Below, one piece after another: positions 47,612 to 60,304 of a stretch of DNA of 64,000 nucleotides (the stretch's first letter is position 1; each line of letters starts with the position of its first letter). The notes under the pieces are model-generated. The model ran no database searches and was not told where the DNA came from. It worked only from the letters and a program-made list of their open reading frames with translations. Made by a program: the position numbers and the translations under genes. This stretch comes from Eulemur rufifrons. Lineage: Eukaryota > Chordata > Mammalia > Primates > Lemuridae. The stretch lies in assembly GCF_041146395.1 (NCBI RefSeq), contig NC_090989.1, forward strand, positions 249,416,843 through 249,480,842. Reading direction: 5' to 3'.

Positions 47612-48140
47612 TGTGGTAGGGGAAATATATATAAGCCAGCCATTGTTCCCTACCTTGCTTTCCTATAATTGCTGACTACTCAGGAGTCATATAGCTGATG
47701 GTCATAAAGATTCTTAGCTTTCTTCATTGCTCCCATGGATAACATCACCCTTGTGAAACCTAAGACTAGTTTTTGAGATACCGTACAGGCACTGCATTCT
47801 GGTAGAATGGCTGACCCACAGAAACCAGGGGTCTATACCAAGAAACTGACTCAACTGGTCTTGAGATTCCCATCCAAAAACTGACTCAGCAAAGAAGATA
47901 ATTTCTATACCCCTATGGTTCTGCCCCGAACCCAGCCAATTAGCAGACCCAATTGCCTAGCCCTTGGCCTGCCAAACTATCTTTAAAAACCCTATCTCCC
48001 AAATTCCTGGGGAGACAAATTTGAGAACTTCCTCCCATCTCTTAGCAGGGTGCCTGCAATGTTAAACTCTTTCTCTCCTGTAACTCTGCTGTCTCAGTGT
48101 ATTGGCTTCCTCTTGAGCAACAGGCAATGAACCTGGTAAG
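47612..48140 (+). mobile_element. Probable ERV1 solo LTR
   Basis: From TGTGGTAGGGGAAATATATA through CAGAAACCAGGGGTCTATAC, CTTTAAAAACCCTATCTCCC (TATA-like), GTGCCTGCAATGTTAAACTC, CTGCTGTCTCAGTGTATTGG to GGCAATGAACC. The promoter-to-R layout fits a class I LTR. The exact family and ends are uncertain. Confidence 0.6.
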
Positions 48141-48149
48141 GCTGTAAGG

Positions 48150-48610
48150 AAAAGGGAGAACTGAGCCTGAGAACTGAGTCACACAAGCACTGCCATCCTC
48201 TCCCCAGTCAAGTATAGGGGTCCTCTTTTAAGAAATGAAGGGGCTTAGATGATGACTAAACAGGGATTTTTTGGTGGACAGGGTATGAAAAGGAGAAAGC
48301 AAGCCTGGCTAGCAAGGTGGTCTTGTTGTGCAGATAAGCCTCACAATAACAGCCCTCAGGGAAATGTTTTTATTCAGACTTTTTAGGGTGTCAGACTTTC
48401 AGCAAACCTGTCCCACATCAAATAGGCAGGACCTGGCTGCATTTAACAGATTCTCTACAGATGCGAATCTCTCCCCCAACCTCCCCACCTAGACAGCCTT
48501 AGAGAATTATTCCTGTTTGCCCACAGCTATCTCAAAATATGTCAAAGAAATATATTTTGAGGTAAAATATTTCTTCTTTCCTTCAGCCTTAAAAAAAGCC
48601 TTCAAGATAT
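48150..48610. mobile_element. LTR-like remnant
   Basis: GGACCTGGCTGCATTTAACA, CCTCCCCACCTAGACAGCCT and CTCAAAATATGTCAAAGAAA with TATATTTTGAGGTAAAATAT are recurrent motifs of ERVL-type LTRs that I recognise but cannot name. It may belong with the LTR-like block at 49251. Confidence 0.4.
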
Positions 48611-49250
48611 ACAGCCCCTATAAAAATGAGTGCATGTCAATTATAACCTTAGGACTGTAGCCTAAATAAACTCTTAAATGTCAACTACAAGTATATCTCC
48701 ACAGATGCAAACCAAGGAAGAGATATGATCACTCTTCTACCCACCCTGAGAAGATCACAACATTGACGATTTACTCTACCTCCTCTTTGAATGTTCATGT
48801 TATCCATATAGATTTCCTGAGCACTAGAACTTCATAAGAATACCATCAATTGCCTCACTGCTCACCTCCTTCACCCCTCTTCTTTTTCCTGTGTACCCTT
48901 TTTTCCCTTAAATGCAAACTTCTCAACCCCTTCTATGGAGAGCCTCGTCCACAACAGATACTTTGTGGGTTGTGCTTTTCCTGGGCACTTCCTCAAAGTC
49001 CTAGCTTAATAAACCTCAATTGAGTGTGACTCTCATTTTCTGTCACTTATCATTTAAGAGAGAAAATGGACAAATTCCTTCACAAAATAACTTTGTAAAA
49101 CTAATACAAAGTTTAGAGATATCATTTTTTATACGTCTGTTTGAATGTAAAAGCCATAATCCTAGTCACTGCACCATTCTTACTGTTATGAATCTTATTC
49201 TTCATGCATTATCCTATATTCACAAAGGTTATTTATTCTCTTAAAATACT
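48611..49250. other. Unique DNA
   Basis: CT-rich near 48720-48990. No gene signature or confident repeat. Confidence 0.45.
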
Positions 49251-49890
49251 GTCAATGGAAAAGAACCCAAACTCTGTAAAGTAATTTAAAGAGGTTTTAT
49301 TCTGAGCTAAATATGTGTGACCATGGCCTGGAAAGCCACATCCAAGAAGCCTTGAGTAAGTGGTCTCACTGTGGTTGGTTTATAGTTTGGTTTTATACAT
49401 TTCAGGGAGACAGAAATTATACATAAAGTCATAAATGAATACAATGGAAGGTATACATTGGTTTGCCCAAAAAAGGCAGGACCTCTCAAAGTGGGGCATT
49501 ACCGGTTATAGATGGGTTTAAAGATTCTTTGACTTATAATTGGTTAAAGAAATGAAGCTACGTCTCAAGGCTTGGAATGTTTTAAAATAAGGAAGTCTGT
49601 TAATCAGAGACAAGCAGCTGGACATATACTAGACATATATACCCAGAATCAAGTAATCTGTTAAGCAAATGGATGATCTGAAGGTGCAGTTTAAGCTTTG
49701 CTTGTACAGCCTTAGACCTGTTAATAAGTTTCAAAGGATATTTCCAGGGAAGGAAGGGGGCATGACAAGGCATGTCTGCCTCCCTTCTCATGGCCAAAAA
49801 CTCAGCTTTAGGGTATTTCTGGAGTCCCTTTGGCCAAGAAGGGGTCCATTCAGTTAGCTGGGGGACTTAATATTTTATTTTAGTTCACAA
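49251..49890 (-). mobile_element. LTR (ERVL-like), reverse strand
   Basis: TTTAAAGAGGTTTTATTCTG, GTGACCATGGCCTGGAAAGC, TTGGTTTTATACATTTCAGG, GAGACAGAAATTATACATAA and GGTATACATTGGTTTGCCCA occur in the order of an ERVL-class LTR in reverse orientation. AATAAAA on the minus strand near the left end is the poly(A) signal. The minus- and plus-strand short frames (49307-49857) are chance frames. Confidence 0.65.
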
Positions 49891-52711
49891 TATTAGATCA
49901 TATATTTTATTTACTATGCCTTTTTACTGACTTGTTATCTCTTTATATTTATTCCTTCCCAATTTTTTCACTACTTTATCAGAGGATTTAAATTTGATTT
50001 CTACCTTTTTTTCCCCTTATCTAATTTTAGAATCTTTATTTTTTTAAGTACTGGGTATTCATTTAATTTGCCTAATTGATGTTTCAAACATCAATTTGAA
50101 ACAGACATTTTATTCAGTTACCTGGTTTTAAAAATAAATAAAATACATGTCTGCACACATGTGTGTATTTTATATATATTATATTAAATATTATATTAAA
50201 TATTATAACATGTGGATATGGGTTAGTATAATTTGGATTCTATATAAGCTAGATGAAACTATGATCATATGATTGTAATAATTAACAACTTGAAATCATA
50301 ATACTTAATATTAAAGTGGAATCTTACTATCACACAGGTAATTTATTACAAATTCCAGTAAATGTTGAACTATTAAAATTAAGAGCAGAAAGGACATATG
50401 GCATTCTGTGTACAAAGCTGCTGATGCACTCTGTACTAATAAAACCACATTACCATGAAATTCTGAATCACCCTTCTTAATATAAATTCACATGAGAAAA
50501 TGGAGTAATATAATGTCTCTTAATCTGTATCATCTCCTCTCCGTAGTTTCTACTGGCATTAAATTATGCTGGTCCATCAAGGAAACAGCTACCTTATTTA
50601 CACAGTCACTTACTCAGACAGAAATTCAAAAGTGGCAGAAATGATTACCTGTAACTATCTTATGTCCCTATGTAGGAGATATTGACTTCCAAAAACCCCC
50701 TTGAACAAATTCAATTAGGATATGATCTTTCACAATCTATTTCTTTAACAGATGTTAAGAGAAAACAAAATTTTCAGTCTTCTCAAATAAGTAGAATTAT
50801 TAATGTATTAAATACAAAGTTCTAAAATTTAATAATAAATAATCCAAAAACACCTAGAATTATCCATTTTGTAAAGAGAACACATTCCACCTTTATAGTA
50901 GTAAGTAAAAGACAAATCATATTGTGAAGCAAAAATGTGATTCCTAGTCTGTTCAATATTTCAAAAACTCAGTGCCTTCATCTTAGATAACTGTCTAGAG
51001 CAGAAAATTCCTCAGTATAACTACGTACTCTCAAAAATACAAATGATTTATCCCATTTACTATCCAGAGAAACATAGTTTAATAATTATTGGATAGCCTC
51101 AAAACCTCATAAATAAACACATTGTTTTCTAATAGCACACACATAAACAATACGAAGTTTCATAGCTCAAAGTAACATTCTATTACATATAGTGTTGCTG
51201 ACATTCACTTGCATTTTTGGTTTAACAATGGAAAACATGAGCAAAGGTAGGTCATCTTTGATGAAATGAAGAGATCTATATTAACATTCAGTTGCAAATA
51301 TTTATGTTGCATCCACTTTCAAAAACATATGGTGATGAGAAAATGATATATTTATTCAACAAACATGTCAGTGATGTGACTAGATATATCATTTGCAGAC
51401 ATTGCTCTTTTTTAAAAAAAAGTCCATGTTTTTACAGACCCATATCTTATCACTATTTCCTCTGTGTGTGATTAATTGATGGAGCATTTATAGGAGTTTT
51501 ATTGACATCCTAAGTCAGAAAAGTGAGGTAGGCTAGAAAGAAAAAATAGATAAAAGCAGAGTGTATATACTGCTAATGTAGGTGAAAAACCATTAAACTA
51601 AGATCCGCTGTCTAGGATACTTAAAGATCCTCAGTGATAGGAAATTTTCTTCTGAGAGTGGACTAACTATATTATTCATATTTAATTAGTGGGTACTGCA
51701 TTTTTTGGACATTGCCAATCTTAGAAGAGTATGTAAAAAACGTACAAGTAATAACATTAACAAACTGCACAGCATGTGGAGTGTTTCTACTGAAAGGACA
51801 GTGATAAAAAGGAAGAAAATGATTGCCACAATGAACAGAAAGTATGTTCGCTCTTGCAGCTGACTATTCTGCATGTTCACTCCCTGATGCAGTCAGCTTA
51901 TGACTGATGCAGTGAGCAGGGGCAATGTGAAACTGGGCCTAATAATATTTTTATTAAACTATGAAACTTTCAGATTTTTTCTTTTTCCACAATAACTTTT
52001 TATAGTTTCTGTTTTTATCTCCATACTCTATATTAAATATCACTATTATATTGTTATTTTAGGTTATTTTTAATTTTCTATGTTACCTCTATTCTTTCAG
52101 TTATAAGGCATTGGATTTAGGAATTTTTCTTGTCTGTGTAAAATAATTTTGTTTTATATTACATGCTTATGGATCTTTGTTAAAGTTTATTATATACTTC
52201 TGGAGAAGCAGTATTATAGAGGTCTCAACTATCTTTTGTTATTGTGGCCTCAATCCACATTTCAAGGTCCACATCCTCCAGTGGTGATTGGCATCTGGTC
52301 CTGGACCTACATTTATATACAGTTGAAAAAAACACACAGCTGGATTTCTCCTATATCCTCCATATAATATCTATTTTAGAATCTCCTTCATCTATTTGCC
52401 AGATCTGCTGCCATTCTATTGTCTTTCATTTTTTTATCTTTTCCTCTCTATGATGTTAAGTTTATCTTAAACCTGCCTTCCACAAAAGTAATTTCATTTA
52501 CTGAAGGGTCTCCTTTCTGCATTTCTTCTTCATTTTAAAATTTTCTAATCAATAGCTAACATTTTTAGTATATGTCCTTGCCACCTTTCTTTTCTTATCA
52601 TGAAAGTCTTACTAAATATGATTTCAAGGGATTTTGCTTTATTTAACTTTCTTGAAAATTCTGAGCTGGCAAAGGCTTAACTTTTCTTCTAATTCCTGGA
52701 GGAAAATTTGC
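49891..52711. other. AT-rich unique DNA
   Basis: No gene signature. 50168-50208 is a TATATTAAATAT-rich patch. Scattered short frames have no recognisable domain. Confidence 0.5.
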
Positions 52712-52811
52712 AGATGTTCTTTTCATCAATTACTATTATTATTAATTGTTTCTATTCTTTAGATGTTCTTTTCATCAATTATTATTATTAATTGCTGCCT
52801 TCTATTCTTTA
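52712..52811 (+). repeat. Two-copy tandem duplication, about 50-bp unit
   Basis: AGATGTTCTTTTCATCAATT starts at 52712 and again at 52761. Both units continue with an ATTATTATTAATTG stretch and end TTCTATTCTTT. The copies differ by a short ACT insertion/deletion and a TGCC stretch. A local segmental duplication, not a known family. Confidence 0.9.
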
Positions 52812-52869
52812 AGTTTTGTTTTTTGCATGCTTAATCATTTTTGAATTCAGATAGTGTTATGTAGTTAGT

Positions 52870-53420
52870 CTTGTTTCTTGTCTGGAAATGCTAAGAGTGC
52901 GTGTTGGTTTGTGCTGAGTCAGTTCGTTTAATCCAGGAACTATGTTTCATAGAATCCCCTTCCTTGTATGGATCTGGATTGGAGTTGGCCAACAGAGAAA
53001 TTTGCATGAGATTGGGAGTCTGGAAGTGAAACAATGCCCAAAACTCTCTGAAATCTGTCTTCTTTCCTTCCTGTATAGTAAGACATGATGGCAGACAGAA
53101 GTGCCCAGTGGCTTCCAACTTTGCTGTGCTCTCTTTCACTTTGCATCCAATCCTTCTCAAGGTCACTGCTCTGACCTTTGGTGTTCCCATGCCCACCGTC
53201 ACTCACCTATCTATAGACCTGCAGAGGTGGAAACTACAGAGAGGAATTAATTCCCCGAAACATGTCCAGGAGCTTTCTGTTCACAATCCCAATTCAGCAG
53301 CCAGACTGCTTGGCTTCTTGGGGTGAATAGATGGTGACTTCTTTTTATTCTTGTAGTAAATCTCTTATTCTTAAACTATATGGTGCTTCCTCTCCACTCA
53401 CTAAACCCTGGCCAACACAA
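52870..53420 (+). repeat. Possible decayed LTR (MaLR-like)
   Basis: AGTAAATCTCTTATTCTTAA, then ACTATATGGTGCTTCCTCTC and TAAACCCTGGCCAACACA, resembles the R/U5 end of an old MLT1-type LTR (AATAAATCTC..ACTATATGGTTCTG..). The upstream part (CTGGATTGGAGTTGGCCAAC) is less certain. Overlapping short frames on both strands (52891-53326) are not convincing genes. Confidence 0.35.
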
Positions 53421-53710
53421 AGAGCAATTTTCTTTACCACATTTTTTTTATTCTGAGTAATGTCTGAATTCTATGTTCATAAAATAGGTATAAAATGACT
53501 CTCTTCTAGTATTCTGTCTATCTGTAGGGAGTAGATACCTGTGACAGTGGATAACTACAGCCTTGGAATTGTATCTCAGTTGTTTCTCTCTGAATTTCTT
53601 GAGACTACTTTACTGGTAATCAATTCATTTGGCTTGAAAATGTGTCTTCTTCAATTTGTTTTCCTAAATTTGTATTTAGCAGAAATCATTAATGATAAAT
53701 TCAGTTACTG

Positions 53711-53806
53711 CAGTGGTTCTTAATTAAATATGAGTATGTATAAAAATCAATTTGGGAGCTAGTTAAAAATAAAGATTGCCGGGCCCAATGTTTAAGATTC
53801 TGTTAT
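53711..53806 (+). mobile_element. MER5-type hAT fragment
   Basis: CAGTGGTTCTTAATTAAATA, then CAATTTGGGAGCTAGTTAAA and GATTGCCGGGCCCAATGTTT match the 5' half of MER5A (CAGTGGTTCTCAAA.., AGCTTGTTAAAA.., GATTGCTGGGCCC..). The 3' half is missing. Confidence 0.75.
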
Positions 53807-54629
53807 AAACTTTAAATTCAGTTCATCTTTAGATGTCATCATTTTTGAACAAAAATTTAAGTCAAAGGAATAAAAATGGCATAATCTGTCCTATTGTCCT
53901 ATGATTGTTTTTAACTTATGTCACTCTGGGTTAGAGGAAGTGGGCTCCTAATATAGTGTTACCCACCTGGTCCAGAACTTACCCACAGATCAAGCTTCCA
54001 CCGCAGGGTACCTCAAAACCTACCTACATTCATCTAAGCATTTTAATTAATACAGATTTACGTAAAAATAAGTGTAAAACAATCATTCCAATGTCAAAAA
54101 CAATGCTATCCATAGCACAGTTTCCCTCATGATTTAGAATTCATGGTGGAGAACATAATAACAAACTAATAATAGAGACAAGAAAATTAAAATATGGTTC
54201 AAAAGAAATACATAATTATTGAAAGAAAATTATATTATTTAAATTCATAATTTAATTTGAACATTTATTTGTTATTTTACAGTATGGAGTATTTTAAATA
54301 TTGACATAGCCATATTATTGGAAAAGATTTTCTTACTGAAAATAAAGAAATCATACTGTTACAAACATACTGATAGACCTGCAGAAAAAAATAAACATAT
54401 TATATATTATGTACATATATTGCTAAATATATTATTCCATAAATGATGTTATTAAAGTGATTTAAATACTTGGCAATATTCAAGTTGTATTCAGTAGAAA
54501 GAAGGTTAATTAGAAGATTAGAAAAAACAAATTCATAAATATATTAAAATATATATATGCATAAACTAACTCACTATTGCCTAGAAATTGAGATGGTGAC
54601 CTTGATAATATTACTCTAATTGTCACAAT
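53807..54629. other. AT-rich unique DNA
   Basis: I see no recognisable element. Confidence 0.5.
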
Positions 54630-54725
54630 TCTGAGAGGAAGGCATAATCATTTTAGAGATGAGAAAACAAAGGTTCACAGAGATTAAGTGGGAAACGTAA
54701 TATTAGACTCTATTTCTATGACAAG
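54630..54725 (-). repeat. MIR SINE fragment
   Basis: ATAATCATTTTAGAGATGAG, AAAACAAAGGTTCACAGAGA and TTAAGTGGG match reverse-strand MIR (CCATTTTACAGATGAGGAAACTGAGG.., GAGGTTAAGT). Confidence 0.68.
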
Positions 54726-55943
54726 ATCATTCCACTGTATAATTTTACCACAATTATACAATTCTATTGACAGAAATATTTTAATAGTTTGTTCCTCTCA
54801 TGTAGATAATTTGCTAACATATAAATAAGTCTTTGAGGCAAAATATTGTTATTTAGAACTTAAAGCCATCAAACTTTTGGTATACTGTCCTGATCTTTTT
54901 TTATTCAATATTTTCCACATACATTTCACAGAATTGCTTTAGATATATTAATGTATATTAAGTAGAATATTGCTGTAGTAACCATAGTTTTAAGTTTGTA
55001 ATAGCCATAAATAATACTTTGGAGTAATTTTATGAATGTAATTTTAGGAAGAGATTATATATTTATATTGATTACATATTTAATTACATATTGAATTTAT
55101 AATAAAACAAGAGTTTTGTTTATTATAAATTAATTTTTTTTTTACTAAGTACAAGTAGGATAGGTAACTATTTACCCAGAGGGAAAAATATCTGTTCCTC
55201 CTATTACTACAGCTAATGTTGAGAAACATGACTTCTCTAAGACATTGAACCATCATGACTGGTTCCAAATGTATCTTTCCACTAAACCAAATCCAGTCTG
55301 AGAAAGCCAATTAAATGTAAATACCTCTATCAATTTTTGTGTTTTACATTTATTAATAACAAAAAAGAGAAAATATTATGTAATAGATTTAAAAAATCCA
55401 ATGGGAAACTACTTTTTTCTGCCTTACAAAGTGTCAGTACATAAAACTTAAGAGAACAAAGATAAATTCAAATAGAACACACCAAGCATATATTTGACAA
55501 TTTATAACTGCTGCTAACTAGACAAACATGACATCTATTTTAAAATATTTATTATAGGAAATCCAGATTTAAAATGAAAATTGTATTCCAACTTCTAAGG
55601 TCCCCATGTCTGAGTAAGACATCATATCTTGGCTTAATTTCCTCTAAAACTATCTGAAGAAGACATGGCATATGTTAAATTCACTTGGTAGATGTAGTGT
55701 TCTAGACAATGATTGACATTCAGTTGATTCCAGTTATATATTGAATGTATTTAAATCACAAAAATTATAAATTATTACATCAAAACCAAGTATATGGAAG
55801 TTACATAAGTTTATACATATCAAATGGTTTTGTTTGGTTTAGTTGTTTCCATAAGAAATCGAGTTAGTATTTCCTCTTTATTGTTTACTAAGTCTTATCT
55901 GTTCCTCAGAATTAAGTACAAATTTGCTCTCTGTGGAAAATTT
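54726..55943. other. AT-rich unique DNA
   Basis: No gene signature or recognisable repeat. Confidence 0.5.
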
Positions 55944-55951
55944 TTCTAAAC

Positions 55952-56293
55952 AAGTAATTCTCAAAATATGACTGGAGATCCTGTAGAGTCTGTCAGGGAA
56001 TCCATGAGGGCAACATCATTTCCATAATAATGCTAAGATGTTAACACCAATTTGGTATCATACTTTCATAAGAATACAGTGAAAATTTCCAGAAGCCACA
56101 TGAGGTGTGATGACATCTCCATTCTCACTAATAGAACCTGTGCTCTATTCCTGTGTTTTAAGTTTTTCTCAGTTTTAATTCCTTAACCAGTAAATATCAA
56201 AAGATAAAATCCTTATAAACAAAAACTGTTTAGAGAGCTTGATATTCAAAAAGCATAAAGGGTCCCTGATGCTAAAACATTTGAAAAGTGCTC
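55952..56293. mobile_element. hAT-type non-autonomous DNA transposon
   Basis: The flanking 8-mers TTCTAAAC (55944-55951) and ATCTAAAC (56294-56301) match at seven of eight. The ends read AAGTAATTCTCAAAA and, reversed, GAGCACTTTTCAAATG, both variants of the CAGTGGTTCTCAAA hAT terminus. Internal landmarks are TTTCCATAATAATGCTAAGA, TTTCCAGAAGCCACATGAGG and CAGTTTTAATTCCTTAACC. No transposase. Confidence 0.75.
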
Positions 56294-56301
56294 ATCTAAA
56301 C

Positions 56302-56862
56302 CTTCAACCCTATGCCTAGGTGTTCTATCATGTCTAATATGTTTTAGCAATTTCTGACAACTGCCCTTTCCCCAGACCTTTGCACATTATGGTCTGCATG
56401 GAGACAGAGTTTGGGTTTCCATCCATGCAACACGTGCTGTTGTACCATGGCTGCCGCTTGGCCTATGCTTCATACGCACTTATTCTCACTTCCTCATAGC
56501 AGGCAAAACACATCACATTATATTACAACCAATGTCTGAGTAACATGGAAAGTCAGGCAGCTGGACAAAGTCAAAATCCGACAGAAGCACTGTGCAAACA
56601 AAGATTTAAGTAAAGCCAAATAATTTAATTGGAAAATAAGCCAGTACCTATTCACTGAATCTCCACCCTCCCTACCATGAGTCCTAAGCAAGATTCTAAC
56701 AGATCTGCTTAGGACTCCTGGTCTCTTCCACAGAGGATTTTTGTTAATTTACAACTCATTTATGCCATTAAAATATTCATATTCAACCTTGCAATTTTTA
56801 GGAATCCATCATAATAGATCTAATTAAAATAGAATTATTCATTTGTATGGATGATGTGTGTC
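56302..56862. other. Unique DNA
   Basis: No recognisable element or coding signature. Confidence 0.5.
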
Positions 56863-56870
56863 CATTAATC

Positions 56871-57055
56871 CAGCAGTCCCCAACATTTTTGGACCATTTT
56901 CATGGAAGACAATTTTTCCACAGGCCAGGGAGAGGGGGGATGGTTTTAGGATAAATCAAGCACATTACATTTATTGTGCACTTTGTTTCTATTATTATTA
57001 CATTGTAATATATAATGAAATAATTATACAACTCAACATGTGTTGGGGACACCTG
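56871..57055 (+). mobile_element. hAT-Charlie (MER1-like) element with perfect 8-bp TSD
   Basis: CATTAATC at 56863-56870 and 57056-57063 is a perfect 8-bp duplication. The 185-bp element starts CAGCAGTCCCCAACATTTTT and ends TGTGTTGGGGACACCTG, giving inverted CAG..GTCCCCAACA termini. The interior CATTACATTTATTGTGCACT and ATTATTATTACATTGTAATA belongs to the longer Charlie relative of MER1. It is a deletion derivative with no transposase. Confidence 0.92.
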
Positions 57056-57063
57056 CATTAATC

Positions 57064-59121
57064 TATTTATCTACTTAAAAAAAACACTTTTCTCTCCTGT
57101 ATAACGACTCCAATAGCTCTCTTTGATCATGTGCAAAATATTGATATTGGTATTTATTGTTTAATTGTATGATTTTTAGCTCAGATGAACAACACATATT
57201 CTCATATGATCTTTCTGTTCACTAATGTGTGTGTGGGGAGGAGAGAACACTAAATATCTTTTTAATCAAAATGTCTTTTTTTACCCTAAAAACAAGTATC
57301 ATGATAATCCATCTTCCATCAAGGAAAGCCAAGTATGTTTGTCTAACTTGAATGTATTGAATTAGTAATTCATGGTACAATAAAGATAGTCAACTTAATC
57401 ATGGTCCCAGAAACCACTGCAAAAATCAATAATGTATTCTTTATTTCCAAAGAACTAGTCATAGATAAGTAAAGAAGTTGCATGAGAAAGATTTATCTAC
57501 AAATGTGTATTCCAATCCTGAACTAGAAAAGACCTAAAAAGCATCACCATGTTTTATAAATCTCATTTCAAACAAAATGAATTGAAAATGACCTCAGAGA
57601 ATAAGAACATAGTGTGATAAAATGAACAAAAACTAGTACGAATAGCCACCAACTTTGATATTATTAAAGCTAACGCAACACATTTTTAAAGTGCTTTTAT
57701 TTCCTAAAAAATGAATCTATTTTATTTAATAAAATGAATGCTCCTTGAGTGTTTCTTGAAAATCCAATTTGCTATCAATATTAATCCCATTTACTGGCTG
57801 ACCCTAAAATCACATGAATAAATGCCAGAGATTTTGGAATTGAATTGTATCATTATTCAAAGTGCATATAGTTCAAACCAAGTTCTTTTCAAAGCCCTGC
57901 ATTGGCTCCTTGAATTTCTTTATAAGTCTGATACTTTGGAACTTCAATGCTTTCTGATAGCTGACCCCTTTTATAACAATTTGATATCATAAGAATTATG
58001 AATTTCTTCACCTCAGTCACAAAATCTTCTACACCCCATTCCTGTTTGTATCCCTCTTACGCTCCATATTCCACAACAATATTTCATTCTCACCCTCACA
58101 AATCAGAGTCAACCCCTTATATGTCAGCTCGCTCTTCCTTTCATCTTTCAGCTCTGGACTCTTCCAGAGTAAGTTAGATGCTTGTACACATAAAGTGGTT
58201 TTCTACCGATTCTCCTACTCCACAACTACCATAGTTGTATCAACAAATAATTGTACAAATCTGTAACAGAAAATAATATTTGATTTTCAACATTGTTAAC
58301 TATTCAAAATGAGTTTATAGAATATGACCTTAAGGATTTGATTTATGTGACATTATTGGTCAATTAGTAGCAATGGCCAGTTTTTTCCCTGGTAATAGAC
58401 CCTGACCCTACCTTTTGTTATTTGGGTCACAAGAAAGTTAGATAACTATGATGGTTGATTCAAGTGAAATTAATCACTACCACTAGTAAAAAATCCATGT
58501 ATAAATCTGTTACAAAATTCCTGATCATCCAAGAGCCTAGGACACCTAAAACCCAGGGTTTTTTTTTTGTTTGTTTGTTCGTTTTTTTACTAACTGGCTT
58601 TTATTACCCTAGTTTTGCATACTAACCAATGTTTTACTCAAGAAAATAAATAAAAATTAAATAACAAAATTCCCAAATAGTTTGTGAGTAATTTTATTGT
58701 AAAATTCTACCAGGTTAAACAATATAAAAATAATTTTGGGGGTGCATTTCTGTAAATGGAAAATGGGGTCACCATAAATTTGAACAAGAGGTATTTGATC
58801 TCAGGTGAGAAGGACTAAAGAGATAAGAAACAAATAATGTTGTGAGAATGGCTGGTTCCAATTTGAGAAGTTTCATCCATTATCAAACCTGAAGAGGGAA
58901 GCGCAGTCTGTGCTACATGTGTACTGGGATGAGTAGAGTAAGAATTATTACACTCTTCTAAACTGCCTGCTCCCGTATGACAACATACTCAAAAGAAAGT
59001 CCTTAAAAATCAACTAATGTATGAGAAAGGATGATTTCAAAGAATAATGCAGTCCTGCTAACAGAACACAGTAGCCAGTATAATGGGGCTTCCATGCTCT
59101 CAATTTGATGCAATTTTAGCA
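57064..59121. other. Unique DNA, possible L2 patch at 57880-58220
   Basis: AGCCCTGCATTGGCTCCTTG (57892-57911), AATTTCTTTATAAGTCTGAT and TCAGCTCGCTCTTCCTTTCA suggest a very old L2 ORF2 fragment in plus orientation. Too diverged to assert. T-rich run at 58560-58590. No gene signature. Confidence 0.4.
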
Positions 59122-59138
59122 TCAAAAAAGAATAATAA

Positions 59139-59441
59139 GACTGGGTGACACGGTGGTTCATACCTGTAATCCCAGCACTTTTCATTAGGCCAAGGCAGGA
59201 AGATTGCTTGAGGCCAGGGGTTTGAGACCAGCCTGAACAACATAGCGAGACCTCATCTCTACAAAAAATAAGAAAAATTAGCTGGGCTTGGTGGTGCACT
59301 GCTGTAGTCTCAACTACTGAGGAGGCTGAGTCAGGAGGATTGCTTGAGCCCAGGAGTTGAGGGTTGCAGTGAGCTATAATAGTGCCACTGCACTCTAGGC
59401 TGGGAGACAGAGCAGAACACCATCTCTAAAAAAATATTTTA
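59139..59441 (+). mobile_element. AluJ SINE, full length
   Basis: ACTGGGTGACACGGTGGTTC start, TACCTGTAATCCCAGCACTT, GTTTGAGACCAGCCTGAACA, AAAATTAGCTGGGCTTGGTG, GCAGTGAGCTATAATAGTGC and CACTGCACTCTAGGCTGGGA, then an A-rich tail. Ordinary primate AluJ linker, high divergence. AAAAAAGAATAATAA before and AAAAAGAAGAATAAAAA after are a plausible decayed TSD. The minus-strand frame 59003-59299 is the well-known antisense-Alu frame. Confidence 0.93.
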
Positions 59442-60304
59442 AAAAGAAGAATAAAAACTCTGGATTACAGTGCATTGAAAAAAAAATCCATCAGTGATAG
59501 TCATATTAACAACAAAAAGAATGAGAAAAAAAAAAAGAAGGAAAATAAAGAAAGTTCTTTACAAAAGAAGCCAGCTAATGTAACTGAGTGCTAGAATTAG
59601 AAAAATCATCATTTTGAAACCTTTCGATCTAATAACAGAAATAGATGTTGAAAATATTGGGTGGAAGATGCTGGGGAATGTGTTCTCCAGGAATCAACCC
59701 AGAGACTACTTACTAATTATAAAGGGAGAAAAATACTCATTTTCAAAAGAGACTCACCTCATCAGATGACCAAATTTAGTATCAACAATAGTGGATCAAT
59801 CTAACATTATATGCCTCTTGATGAGATGTATTAAGTAATTAAGTAATACAAGTAGTATTCTTGCCAAAAAAACTTAATCTGAATCTAACTGTGGGAAAAC
59901 TACAAATAAAAAAAAAAAAAGACAGAATTCTCTAAGACAATGGCCTTGACTGTAAAAAAAAAAAAAAAAAGTTATATAAAAAGCATAGGTTATAACCCAA
60001 AGTGCAAAATAAATATACATAAATCTGTATTAATATACATAAATTATTGAATAAAATAAATAAATGGGGGAGAATAGACAAATCTCCCATGCAGAAGAAT
60101 TTCAAATAATTTATGTATTTGAATGGAGCATAACTCTCCATTCATTTAGTATGGGTTTCACATAGTGACTTCTTTCCAAAGAGTAAAGTATGAAAAGAGA
60201 GAAAAAATAAGGGTGATTTTACAGGAAAACACTCTGATGAATACTACCTCAGGCAGGTAATCAAGGTCAACGTCAATAGTAATAGTCATGTTAACATATG
60301 AACC
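59442..60304. other. A-rich unique DNA with homopolymer runs
   Basis: A-runs at 59525-59536, 59909-59920 and 59954-59970. No gene signature. Confidence 0.5.

Noticed and set aside
59003..59299. 98-residue minus-strand frame containing [20 protein letters not shown]
   Set aside because: Classic conceptual translation of an antisense Alu.
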